Source: Sympetrum striolatum (taxonomy: Eukaryota > Arthropoda > Insecta > Odonata > Libellulidae). Taken from it: DNA of 64,000 bases. A model generated the notes under the pieces. The model saw only the letters and a program-made list of their open reading frames with translations. It did no database searches and was not told the origin of the DNA. The DNA lies in contig CANPUZ010000059.1 in NCBI GenBank assembly GCA_947579665.1, positions 496,001 through 560,000 of the forward strand, in the 5' to 3' direction. Position numbers and translations under genes: made by a program. This document shows, piece after piece, positions 22,086-33,960 of the stretch (within the stretch, counting starts at the first letter, position 1; each line of letters begins with the position of its first letter).

Positions 22086-24231
22086 TTAGTTAATACTTTA
22101 TCAATTTCAATGCCACAGTCAGGAATAACTATCTGCTGGTTTTACTCGTCATTACATTTTGCTGAATAATACATATAATCTTTCGGGTAGAAAAATTATT
22201 CGTAGACGGGAATATTTTCAACGCAGTCTCACAATGTACGCTGCTATTTGAAATCACTTAACTACGTTCTAACGACCGTAGACGAACATCGTGCACAGTG
22301 GAAATTAAAAATTGGCTGTTTTTCGAGATGCCTAAACACCTCTTCATGGCTACTATTTGCTCCAGTGGCGTCCTTCCCTCGGTGCGGGAATATGCTGCGG
22401 AGGAAAGAACTATGACAAATGAACGCCTGTAATGGCCCTGTGTTGATGTCTTTAGCAAAGTATTGCTTAACTTATGATTGTGTATTTTCCTAAGGGAAAT
22501 GTGAGATTTTTCATATCAATAAGGAATAAGATATAGAGGTCAATGTTTGACAATCGAATTTGTGTATAAATCGTGTGATTTAACAATTTTAGTGCTGTTT
22601 GTGTGAATAGTGACAACGACTGGAGTTTCAATATGCGTATTTGTGTTATACTATAAAATAGTATGTATATAACTCTATAAATTTCTGAATTTAGTTGTTT
22701 TCGTGACGTTTGACAGCTCGCGTGATTTGTGACAATGTTTCTTGAATATGTATTTGTGTTAATTAACGAAAAAATACCATAGCCTAATTTGCTGTTTTTA
22801 CCTTGTTTTCCTGCTGGTTAAGTCTTCTTAGTATATGCAGCTTTTATGTTTTGCCACAGACACAGCAACTAATATTCCTCTCAACAAAATAAATGCTTAT
22901 ATGTCTACCAATTGTACCACTACTTAGAAAACTCTTTTTACTAATATTATAGATAAACGCACTCCTTGTCTTATTAAGAACAGTTTCTGAATGAGACAGC
23001 TTTGATTATGTATCATTTAAAATATGTTTTGACTTTTCTGGAGATCATTATTCATCCTATGTTAGAACATATTCTCTTACATATTTTTCATGCATCCCAT
23101 AGTTGTTTTCCATTCTTTTCAGAATTGGGGAGCAACGACTTAGAAAATCTACAAGTAATTAATAAAACAATAAAATATCCCCTAAAACAGGTGGAGTATT
23201 TTTTTTGTAGAACCTCTTCTTCGAAAACATATTATCCTGAATCATGCATTGTCATATACATAGCATTCTAAATTTTTTTATATTGATAAATGGTTTTTAA
23301 GAATATATTTTGTATAATGAATGAATTAAGAGTTATTGAACTGACACTTTTACAAAAAATTGTAAAATATAAAAATGCTTGTTTTAACTTTATTTGAAAT
23401 GTAAAGCTTGGAAAGAATTATGGTTAAAAGTATAAATCATTTCCAAAAAGTTGAAACTTCCTTTGCTGTAATAACCAGTTTCTGTAATAATTTATTGCTT
23501 ATACAAACCATATAGATTTATTTGTACATAATAATTGAAGATAAAGAGTTAACTATAAATATAGACTAATAATTTTTTTTGTAAACTACTGTACAAAAGT
23601 AAAATTCTGTTATCGTTTAGGAAAGATGTTGTCAAAAACTTCATTAAGACCAAAAACTTGAATAGTTTTTCTTGGTTTTTAATAAAATATGGTCAAAAGA
23701 CAGAAATATTAATGAATTCCTTACATTTTAGACAATATCTATCTAAACTACTGTACAGAACACAAAGTCTATTATGGTTTTGGAAAGATCTATATATTAT
23801 GGGTTTGGAAAGTCTAATACTGCCACAATATGTCAACGAAAAGAGTTTTGATCCTACCTAAATCTAATAACTCATTTCACATTAATAATGACATAACAAC
23901 ACCTGAGGCATCTTTATTGCTCGCTATTAAAAGAGGACATTTTATAGCATTAATGGATAAAGTACTTTTCAATATGGCTTTACATTAGGATGCAGTACTG
24001 ATTGTAACGAGAACATTATTGATATAATTCCTCACCCCCCTGTCGAGTCTAGATAACTTATTCAAAATGCTCAACAGTTTCAGGTGCTTCAAGAAGAATC
24101 ATATAATAGTCATAAACTCAATGCCATCATAAATTTACCTTCAGAAATTCCAAACTAATTTCAACGATGACAACCATACGCTCTGAATCTAGGATATCAA
24201 TTCTAAATACTACAGAAAACCAATTACTCAC
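22086..24231. other. AT-rich non-coding DNA
   Basis: No gene is supported. A possible exon at 23125-23190 is open in one frame after TTTTCAG| but ends at a weak donor (GTGGAG), so I do not call it. Direct pieces of related sequence recur at 23580-23640 and 23690-23790 (CTACTGTACA followed by GTTTAGGAAAG or GTTTTGGAAAG), suggesting a diverged tandem duplication. Confidence 0.35.
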
Positions 24232-25049
24232 TTCTCTTAATTGCTCACAGATGACTTGTTCGTCGCAGTTTTCTGCATATCTCACACCATTAACATTCAC
24301 CGTTTCCTTGAAATGATGTTTACAATAAAGATTGTTAGTGAAATCATTCAGTCCACAAAATGCCTCTTCCACAGCAACAAAACACAACAAAAGTACATGA
24401 TTTGTATCCAATTCAAAGTAATACAAAAAATCTTCAGTACTACTTGGAAAATTTACACCAGGATGAATATTTTTAAGATTAAAAAATGTATTGCATTATG
24501 TCATCATGGTAGAGGAAAGAAAAACGAAGCAAAAAGAAGACATTTTAACATCAATACATTCTCAGAAGATGAGCTTCTGTACCAGGAACGTGAATGTTTC
24601 TTCAGATGTAGTGCACAGTTGATTTAAAACGATTATTTCCACCATAGATATTATTGCATTTAATCACTCCCTTGATTTCAGCTCATTTAAAAATTAATAC
24701 TCAAAACCATTCATATGGTTTCCAGATACACCAATATTTAAAGTAGAGGCCGAATACTTTCATACGAAGAGTAACAATAACAATTATGAATGCAAAAAGA
24801 ATTTACGAATAATGAAATATCCAAATTATTATTAATTATCGTATATACGAAAATAATAATTACCTCAGAGTGAACTGTATATCAAACTCAGAAGCCACTT
24901 CACTTGCTCCGTCCTGTAAATAGACAGATATTAATAAACCTCTTGTCACTTTCATACATTATTTTGGATGATATCAATGTTATTAGACCTACCATTTCGG
25001 TATCTTCAGTCTTCGTTACTAAACTATTGTTCTGAGCTTCGTCCGAATG
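24232..25049 (-). CDS. Minus-strand series of mini-exons, unknown gene
   Basis: Three open exons have canonical borders on the minus strand. 25049-24993 (57 nt, CTTTTTAG|...|GTAGGTC, phase 0 at both ends) reads HSDEAQNNSLVTKTEDTEM. 24913-24864 (50 nt, TTTACAG|...|GTAATT) starts in phase 0 and reads DGASEVASEFDIQFTL. 24306-24232 (75 nt, TTTCAAG|...|GTGAGTA, phase 0 at both ends) reads ETVNVNGVRYAENCDEQVIC then EQLRE. The style (short, acidic, mostly phase 0) resembles the ZAD-gene linkers at 13.9-15.5 kb, so a third related gene in reverse orientation is possible. The 50-nt exon breaks phase unless an exon is missing. No ZAD or fingers were found, and no start codon is assigned. Confidence 0.35.
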
Positions 25050-26656
25050 CTAAAAAGCAATTATACCCATTAAAAATTAACTACATCGAGGAACGTGAAT
25101 GATCACAAATGAAATTGGATAGTTTTCATGAGCCTACATACAGGTCTTGTTTGGTTTAGCATTCTCATAGTTTCAGCATTATTAGATTTGAAGAAGAAAC
25201 CTCTCGGATTGTAATTTATAGCTCGAGATCAATATCCCAGCATACGTTTCGCCAAAAGATTAAATGTAAATGCAGAAAAATACGTTTTTTCTCCGTCTCG
25301 TTTCCTACAAAAAGAAATGATGACTAGGATGGGGCTTTGACAAGAATCGAGAGAACCAGAGCGGTGTAAGGTTGGACCCGCCGTAAAAAGAAAGGACATG
25401 CTTTGAAAATAACCACACAGTAAACCGATATCCCTTACGTGTACCATTGTTAATATCATTTTTTGGCTTCAATTTAATGTTTACTAACCACGTTGCGCAA
25501 TTCGTCGCTCGGTTACAGCATTGCCAACTCAATTTCAAAAACGTTGCTCGTAAAATCGTTCACTGAGTAATAACTCGCTAAAAAGCAGTAATGGGAAACT
25601 AAAGCTTAAATTTGAATACAATATCAAAAACATTATAAGAATAATAGGTCGCAAACAAAAAAAATCAAACATGTAATAGAATTATTAGTTTTTTTGACAT
25701 ATTTTTCCTTTTGCTATTTTATGACGAAGTAAGTAAAATATGTTACGTCGAGAGCATTCACAAGAGAGTCGAATCGATAGAAAATGATCCATAGGGTGCG
25801 AGATATCGTAAAATCAAATCAATTATCTCTAAAAGGGATGAAAAATTTCGCTCGATCTCGTGGTACGCCGTTTCGTTGGCAACCATGTCGTGGCGTAACG
25901 TGAACGTAATGATTGCGCATCCTACGCAAAAGAATACGAGATGTTTATTTCATAGAATTCAACGCTAAATAGATATAATTATCATATTCGGTTTTCACAT
26001 GAATATTCACAGCAATCGATATTTGTTGCAAACGTCTCTGTAGAACATGATCTTGCTGCGATTCGCCGAACGTGATGTCAACAAAACTTTAACAAAGACT
26101 AATTTTAGCAGCTTTTATTTAGATTTACGTGTAGTTATTATTATTATTATAGTCCGTTACCATATAATTGTTCAATTAAATCGATGGATGCCCTGAATTC
26201 TACGCGAAATATGTTTTTGGCGTAATTTCTCTCGAAAACGACATTTCGTTGCAAATATTAACCAATTTTAGATTCTAACATGTTGGTGTTTGGATATTTG
26301 TTCTATTTTTTGCAGTAGAGTATGATTTATGTGTAGATGAACGTGTATAGTTCGATATTAGACGTTTACGTTTTGTCGCAGAAATGTATGTGGTGTTGTG
26401 ATTGAATCGACTGAGTCCTCGAATAATTCTCTGATATAAGTCTCACCGAAATTATCTCGCCTTGAATTTCTACAAGTAAAAGTTGCAATTTATTTAAAGA
26501 ATGCCACCGACGTAAGTTAACTAAGGTTTCCTTATTCTTGAACCCAGAGCTTTACACTGTTCGTGATGTTATAAATTGATTGGGAATTTCTTTTTCCAGA
26601 GGGATCCTTTTTAATTCTGGGCCATGTAATTTCTTAGTCGAGTGTTATTAATGCTA
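25050..26656. other. Intergenic DNA, possible promoter zone near 25.75-25.95 kb
   Basis: No ORF is supported. CpG dinucleotides are commoner at 25730-26060 than in the flanks (for example TCGATCTCGTGGTACGCCG), which could mark a promoter for the minus-strand mini-exons or simply a young insertion. I see no initiator or TATA box. Confidence 0.25.
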
Positions 26657-27818
26657 TATCTATATATATATATACGAGTAAAATGTTGCTTGCATACTGC
26701 AAGCAAGATTTGAGGACGGTCCTCAAAAGAAGAAAAAAGGATTGAAATATTTCTTAAAATTCGCTGCAATTTAATCGTCTGGCATCGAACCCGGGTCTTC
26801 CTGGTAAACTTACTATGCAGTACAACAGAAAATCACCATCTTTAACTATGTGTGAAAATTCAATGAGAAATAGGCTGCAACTGCCTCAAACGACGTCCTA
26901 CTTTTCTCATATATTCCTTACGTAAGAAATTTTAATGTGCTCTGGCATCAAACCCAGGAACAGCATGGTCTTATTTAATTTTTTTCTTAAACCCTTTCTT
27001 AATATACATGTTTTGCCAAAGCAATAACTATCCTATCATTTCAATAAGTGCATCAAAAAAATAATGAAAACTAACCCAATGTACTTTAAACGGGAGACAT
27101 ATTTACCGACCGGCATCGAACCCGGGTCTGCCTGGTGATATTTCCTATGCAACACAATAGAAAATCACCATCTCTAACTATGTGCGAAAATTCAAGCAGA
27201 AATATTGACTGTAACTGCCTCGAACGACGTCCTACTTTTCCCTTATATTCCTTATGAGAGTAAAGTTATTGTGCTCTGGCATCGAACACAGGAAGAGTAC
27301 GGTCTTATGAAATTGTTTGTCTTAAATCGATTCTTACCATACACTTTCTAGCGAAGCACGAACTTCCTATCTTTTCGATAAGTGCATCAAAAAAAATAAT
27401 GAAAAATTATTCTCATGTGTTTTAAAGGGCAGATCTTTGCATCGTCCTAGCATCAAACTCAGGATATTTTCCGTGAGAGTCATTTATGTTTTCGATAGAT
27501 CCTAACCATATATATAGGCTCCTTGAGGTTTGATTCTCTAGCTATTGGGGAAGTATTTTTTTTTTAATTCCGAAAAATCAAAGCAATGCATTTAAATGGA
27601 AAAAATCGGGACTTTGGGGCCCTTTGGAATCGAACCCATGACACAGTTTCAAGATCGCCATTTTTTCTGGCGGTTACACGTTATGGCTATTACGTCGTAA
27701 AAATTTCAAGTCAATGACGCTTGCAGTTTAGGCTGTGAATTAGTATCCTATCTATCTATATACCTATGTAGGTATCTATATGAATGAATCCGGAGAAGCA
27801 TCTATATATAATAGATAA
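26657..27818 (+). repeat. Composite B-box repeat, copy 7 (apparently complete)
   Basis: An AT run leads into the 5' cap at about 26675. Six monomers have motifs at about 26782, 26946, 27112, 27278, 27449 and 27625, spaced 164-176 bp. The order is A-B-A-B-C-D. It ends in GAATGAATCCGGAGAAGC at about 27783-27800. Flanking DNA on both sides is unrelated, so this copy best shows the element's unit: about 1.15 kb from cap to cap. Confidence 0.85.
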
Positions 27819-29346
27819 TGACATAATTTCCTCTTCTGTATTTCCATTAATGCAAGTGGGTTCATCCCGTAAGAATTTAATAAATAAATAAATTAATAAT
27901 CATTGACACTCAACCATATTATACGAAGAATGTATTGAGTTAAAATTTATTCTTTCATATCAGGTAATTGATAATGTTCCTTAGACAGTTTTATTTCGAA
28001 AACATCACCTGATTGACTTTGTGAAATACCTAAAATCGGTATGAATCTTTGCTCAAAAGATATAGTACTGGGATAATTAAGAACCTCTCGTAATCCGAAA
28101 AACAACACTTTTTATTACGGAGCGTAATCAACACAAGAAACTAAGTCGGAAAAAGTCACCAAACACAGTTAACTTTAGCACCGACTTAGATAAGAACTCT
28201 CCACTTATATCTCAATCACACTCTGACTGTTTATTTATATTTCGGGATGATTATTAGCCTTAGCAACTGCCGCGTATTTGTACTCGTTCGCGGAATCTCC
28301 CGAAGAGAGGAAAACATTCCAAATCAAAAGTCAATCAAATAAATTTGGGCGCAGCAGTACTAAACAGAGATATACCTATTCTTCAACAAGTCATTTGGTA
28401 TAGTGAATGCCTTTAAAAACATTATAATATGGATATTACGTTGAAACCAGATTAGGTTTATGGTAGTTAAGTGAGGTTTTTTAAAGGTCCATAGGCGCCG
28501 TTTTTGCAGCTTTATCACAGTTTTTTCCTTTGACTCGAGCTCGGTACAGATAAGGGACCTCGACTTATCAGCAGATATCTGCATTTATCAAACGAGAGGT
28601 AAATAAAGGCGTTCAGTACGATTTGAAAAGTTATAAACCATTGCAATATACAACAATTTGATATATCCGTCGTATTCTTCGTCTTAAGACAAGTACATAC
28701 GTCTTTTGATCTACGTTCTACGATGAAAATTAAGGTTTTTATGTTTTCTATAGAAACTACCCGGTGAGTTATGACAACGCTGCATTGCCCCCATAACCCC
28801 AGATTAAGTTAAAAATTAAAGGTAAATTTCTAGTCCTAGAGTAGAAATTCACCGAGCGGGGCATTGTTGGGAGAGCGTGAGTCAGCAGACAAGCGGCTGC
28901 TTTATTTTACGCCGGTTGAGGAAATATAACAGAATTCTACGATACCTCTTGCATTTCTACTATTTCAATACGGTTTTTTCAAAAAATTAAGCGAAAGAAA
29001 ATGATGCCGAGCCGTGAGGAACCTGCATCCTAACCATTAAAAGCAGCCATCCATTTCCAAAATCGAATAAAGATTTTCGAAGGCATTTCAAGCAGCCTTG
29101 AAGTAAATACACTTCTTCCTCTAAATGTCGGTAGGAAGGCTCTGTGGGGTGAAGTCTCCCCTCCTTCTCCTCCAGCGGTCAACCTCTCCGTCCCCATCCT
29201 TCGCAAATTAAATGGAATGGATCCACAACTAGTAACTGGATGAATGGCCCACCTTCTTATCCGAGCATGTGCAGGTGACTCATGGATAAATCCTTCCACT
29301 ACCTCCGGTTGCGAGTCCTAGCTACGTAGCCGGCGTAGTTCGGCGT
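27819..29346. other. Intergenic DNA with unassigned GC-richer patches
   Basis: No gene is supported. 28080-28330 and 28960-29340 are GC-richer than average and look like decayed mobile sequence. The minus strand is open over 29299-29030 but shows no domain I recognise. The segment ends in CTACGTAGCCGGCGTAG, a near-palindrome directly before copy 8 of the composite repeat. Confidence 0.3.
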
Positions 29347-30026
29347 AGCATATACGAGTAAAATGTTGCTTGCATACCGCAAGCACATCGATAACAATAA
29401 TTTCAAGTCGGCATCATATCGAGCGGGTCCTCAAAAGAAATAAATGGATTGAAAATATTCTTAAAATACGCTGCATTTTATCCGTCCGGCATTGAACCCG
29501 GGTCTCTCTGGTGATACTTCCTATGCAGCACAACAGCAGTTCAACCATCATTAACTTAGTGTGAAAATTCAAGCGGAAATATTGGCTGCAACTGCCTCAA
29601 ACGACGTCCTACTTTTCACATATATTCCTTATGTGAGAAATTGTAATGTGCTCTGGCATCGAACCCAGGAAAAGCATGGTCTTATCTAAATTTTTTTTAA
29701 GCCGAGTCTTAATATACATCTTCTAGCAAAGCAAGAACTTCCTATCATTTCGATAAGTGCATCAAAAAAAGTAATGAAAAACTACATCTATGCATTTTAA
29801 ATGGGAGATTTTTGCATCGTCCTAGCATCGAACCCAGGATATTTTCTATGATAGTCATCAATGTTTTCGATAGATCATGACCATATAAATAGGCTCCTTC
29901 GGTTTTGATTCTGTACCTATCCAGAAAGTATTTCTTAGAAATTCCCGAAAATCAAAGCAATGCATTTAAATGGGAAAAATCGTGAATTTGGGGCCTTCTG
30001 GCATCGAACCCATCACACCGAGGTTG
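29347..30026 (+). repeat. Composite B-box repeat, copy 8 (3'-truncated)
   Basis: The 5' cap at about 29353 is followed by monomer motifs at about 29489, 29655, 29825 and 30000, in the order A-B-C-D with spacings of 166-175 bp. It stops within the D-type monomer, so the 3' cap is missing. Confidence 0.8.
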
Positions 30027-31480
30027 TTCATTTTCAGAATGATCGTTTTTTAAAGGCGACCACCACTTCCCTACCCTTGGCATTCAACTTGGAGACGTTT
30101 TATTAAACGTAATTAGGAAGAAATGAGAATGACGTGGGTTCTGTAATTATGTGTTGATTTAATCGAAGCAGATCGTGACTATTTATGAGTAGCATAAAAA
30201 GAATTGACTACAGCAAGCAAGAACACTATATTCTTAGCGTAATTGTACTATTATTCAAGTAAGAGATTCCGAAATTTGAGTCTAAGAAAACGACCACAAT
30301 TAAGAAATCGGCAATTGTAACCTTAAAGATGAAGTGATAACGCCTCCATGTTAAGCTATTTTCTTCTCTGAGAAAAAGGAATATCAAAATTATTATAAAG
30401 GTGAAACTCTGCTCCATCTGATTCATACCACAGCGACACTCTTTAACACCTGTTGAAATGTAGCTTTCCGCATCGCTCCTCGTCTAAGAAAACCAGTTGC
30501 TTGGCGCCGAGCTTCACTTCTCTTGTCAAAGTCTAAATTAAACAAGGAGAAAGTAAAGTTATTTACCCAAATTCAAGTAATCTCTTGTTGGCAGCATTTG
30601 CAATTCATGCCATGTCAGAGATACTGGCTCTCCTACGTGGTTTCATAGAATTCATTGCACTGCAACATTTTCCCTCAAATATTTCGGCTTCCGAAAGTGC
30701 ATTTTCAATGTGATTTTTAAATATTCCCACCTGCACTCAACACGTTCTAATCTATGGTAAGAAATCAACAAAACCTATCAATCAAGGAAAGAGAAATGGA
30801 TCACAGCATCAATCATGTTTTAATGACAGTAATAATATATCGCGCGTACTTCAACAAACCTCAAATTGGTCTGAAATTCGGCAAAGCATAGCTTTGATTG
30901 TGAACGTAACAATAGGAAATTTTATGTGAGGCTTCGGGGTATGTTTCAGGAAAATTAGTTCCAAGCAGATCCATATGCAGACTTCCATAATCCGTATGCA
31001 TGCAGGAGCGATTTAACTTAAATTATCCTTAGCTACCATAACTTACTATTTTTTAAGTCAATTTAAAGGAAGATCAAGTCAAAGTATTAAATAGATACGA
31101 GGAATCGTATAAATAATTAATAGTAATCCAACCTTTCGCCGATTATACATACTTTAATAACGAAAAATGATTGTTTGTATTTTTTAAATAGAAATTTCAA
31201 ATCGAAACATTTGGAATAGTGCGGAAGCTATCTGCCGATATCGTTTCACGTGCATCTTAATGCAAGTGGTAGATGTCTCTGGTTGCGGCGTAAGACTATT
31301 TTCAATCATTTGAATAAAATAACACCGTTTACCTTCTAGGAAAGTATTTCTTTCAATGTCTCACCACCAAAATTATTTTCATTCCTGAATTTTATATTGT
31401 AAATTGACTTTAAAATAGTTTTGAAATATTTTTCACGACGGCCAACCGATCGTCTTTGTTTCACCACCCTCCTCCCCTCT
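30027..31480. other. AT-rich intergenic DNA
   Basis: There are no ORFs, exon series or repeat ends that I can support. Confidence 0.35.
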
Positions 31481-31499
31481 TTCCCTTCTTTAATAGACT

Positions 31500-32492
31500 C
31501 GTCCTTGCGGTTTCTCGTTCATTCGTGGAAAGAAAGTTGTTGAGCGTAGTTGGGCTGAAGGGGAAGCTCCAGAGGAGGGAACGAAGGCACGTTCATGGGT
31601 GTATGCCCGAAGTTTGACAGGTAAGCTATTACGATTTTCATCGTTCGATAAATAAATTAGTCTGGTGTTCCTGTCGATACCGGAATGAATCGTTCATTTG
31701 AGTGCTTTTGGATATTTGATAACGAGCAATTTAAATATAGTGGATGGATTTAATTGTCTGATTTACTTATTAATTCATCAATACCTTAAATTTGTTCTAT
31801 TTGATTGGAAATCTGAGTGTATATCTTGATTCCTTTCAGGAATATCTTTAGTTCGCTGGAGTAAAACGTGGGCAGTCTCCCCGTAGACCCCAATATCCTG
31901 GATTGATGCACCTCGTATTCGCACGGTGAAATGGGATCGAACCTTTCCGCTCCGGAAGACAGTGCAATACAACGGTAATTGAAGTTTTCTAGTTATTAAG
32001 CATTTTAAACGGTAGGGTAGCGTCGTGCGTTTTTGTCATATGGGATTATGAGGTTCATTTTCAAAAGGATGTTCGCAGCTGCATTGTATTCTTTATTTAA
32101 GACTGGAATTACAACTTAACAATTCATTTCGTTACAGAAGGGAGAGTCATGATTGGCGTCACATCGCATTTATCTTTAATCCGTTCACTGTAGCCGTTGA
32201 AAACGTATGGTTATTTTCCAATTGTGACGGAGGAACGCGGGTATTTATGGTGATTATATTGTTAAATTCCTTTCATTAATTTCTACCAATTTACAAAGTA
32301 TCGCTGAATCGATTTTAAGAAAAGATACAGGTATTCAATGTGAAATTTTCCTTCATTCCTATTACTAATCGCTGTGCTTCTCAATTCGCAGCCATTGACT
32401 CGCCGATATGACTGAGAGCTCCACAGCACTATTTCGGCAGTCTCTGCAGTTTTTGCTTCGAAGAAGTGACGATACTTGGGAGACATTTGGAG
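31500..32492 (+). ncRNA. Possible spliced non-coding or 5' UTR exons
   Basis: Three exon-like blocks have good splice borders: one ending at 31620 (TTTGACAG|GTAAGC), 31840-31974 (TCCTTTCAG|...|GTAATT) and 32392-32492 (ATTCGCAG|...|GTAAGTCG). All three contain stops in every frame. The ATG at 32408 opens only 20 codons before TGA at 32468-32470. If real, this is the untranslated start of a plus-strand gene with a long intron or a long non-coding RNA. RNA evidence would decide. Confidence 0.25.
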
Positions 32493-32619
32493 TAAGTCGT
32501 TTTTTTCTATAATTTATATTGAACGTATTCCATTTTAAAAAACCCAGGTGCATCAACCTTCGAATGTGAACTTAATCAAGGGATACTTATTTTTCCGCGA
32601 AAGTTAGTTACCGGTCCCT

Positions 32620-32865
32620 TCATTACCTTACCCTACAGTGGCAGCCTTACCCTGGTGGCAGCGTATTCCTTTGAAAGGAATTAGTTAATAATCTTTGACA
32701 ATTTTCTTAGTGTCGGAAAGCCACGGAACTTGGTTATCATGAATTGTGTTTTTGGACAAAATTGCTCCCAGTGGGATGTCATTTCACGCATTGCTCCCTC
32801 CCACGATCGAACCCGGGACCGCTTTCGCCGTAGTTGTCGAGAATTGAGCTAATTTCAGAATGTTA
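32620..32865 (-). mobile_element. tRNA-derived SINE-like element
   Basis: On the minus strand TTAGCTCAATTCTCGACAAC resembles an A-box/D-arm, and about 25 bases later GGTCCCGGGTTCGATCG provides a B box and T-arm (32805-32820). Sequence downstream on the same strand to about 32620 is non-coding and includes the self-similar words GGGAGGGAGCAATG and ACTGGGAGCAATTTTG. The anticodon region is not a proper stem-loop, so this is a SINE head rather than a tRNA gene. The 3' limit is a guess. Confidence 0.5.
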
Positions 32866-32989
32866 ATTCATGTTAGCGCTTCTGCTAATCCTTATCGTAT
32901 TGTACACAGTCTGCAGTAGCCGTTCGCCTGTTACTTTGATATTTGATTCCTCTTGTCTTCTTATCCCTGAGTCTCCATTACCACCAGAT

Positions 32990-33960
32990 CAAACTCTGTC
33001 TTCAGATGGTATCACATCTCTCCTCGAGGGTTAGTAATTCTTCCATCTCATTCTTTTAGACTGTGTCTTAGCATGTACTGTCCACTCTTTAACGATGGCT
33101 TCCTTATCTTAAATGAACTCCTGTCTGTTATTCTTCAATCCATTGCTCCTGACATTTCTTTTACCAAAGAATGTTTCATACCTGTAGGTATCTTAAATGT
33201 TTCAATCATCGACTTTAATAATTTTCATTTCGCATTGCTCCTCCAAATATATTTTCTTTTCCTTATTGCAATCTCCATTTATCTCGTTTCTAAGGTTCCT
33301 CTATTCTTATTTACTAATGCTAGTAGGGATTTATTCTGTTTATTTTCTACATTTCCGGTGTTATCCATTATTTTCTGGTCTCTGTTTTTTCCCTCCAATT
33401 CTGTTATTATAAGTTTCTCTCTCACTTCTTCCACTTGTTAACACTTTCTCGTGAAAAAATTGAAGAATCATTAATTCTTTATATGCTGTTAAAACCTCTT
33501 TATATTTAATTCTTCTAATTTCATTTCAATTTCTTTAGTTTCAAACTGCATTTGGCCAACACTACATTATGATTACTGTTCAAAGCAAAAATTTTCTTAA
33601 CTTAATTTTGTTTCTCCCTTCTATTGCATTCCAATCTTTCATTACACATTTCCTCTCCCTTGGTCCTTCCCATAAGGTTCTCCAAGCCTTTGTATTGATT
33701 CTAGCTCCTCATTTAATATTGGCTTATACATCTGGATGGTAACTATTTTCATTTATTTTGTTTTTAGCTTTGTCAGTACATCCTCTCACTATATTGTACG
33801 CCTATTGCTCATCTTTTCATTCAGCATCATTCCTACTCAGTTTCCTAGTCTCTCTTCAGCTGTTATATTGTGAATGAATCTAAATTATCCACTCCAAAAG
33901 TCTCACTTTCGAAACTCTAGGCACATCTAGTTTCTTCTTTTATCCTTCTTTTTCAAATTC
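32990..33960 (-). mobile_element. Decayed RTE-like LINE, endonuclease-RT linker
   Basis: On the minus strand, pieces of translation in shifting frames resemble the linker of RTE-type LINEs: a WITPEM motif (as in WMTxEI of intact elements), a basic stretch, then the expected region before RT. The plus strand here is T-rich and shows hydrophobic open frames (33073-33441), which I read as antisense artefacts. Decay is heavy and the call rests on weak pattern similarity. Confidence 0.4.

Noticed and set aside
23125..23190. Exon after TTTTCAG reading LGSNDLENLQVINKTIKYPL
   Set aside because: The downstream donor (GTGGAG) is poor, and an earlier GTAATT would give a different frame. No neighbouring exons.
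29030..29299. 89-codon minus-strand ORF
   Set aside because: No recognisable domain. It lies in an isolated GC-richer patch that looks like transposon relic, with no splice context.
17095..30026. CRISPR-like or functional tRNA gene array reading of the regularly spaced TCGAACC motifs
   Set aside because: The DNA is eukaryotic, the spacing is ~168 bp and the intervening sequences are homologous to each other. No monomer shows a full cloverleaf or paired acceptor ends.
32408..32492. ATG in the third block of the 31.5-32.5 kb exon series as a protein start
   Set aside because: The frame reaches TGA at 32468-32470 after 20 codons, and the other frames also have stops.
33073..33441. Hydrophobic plus-strand ORF (122 codons), possible membrane protein
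   Set aside because: The region reads better as antisense of a decayed RTE-like LINE. The hydrophobicity comes from T-rich sequence, and an overlapping frame is also hydrophobic.
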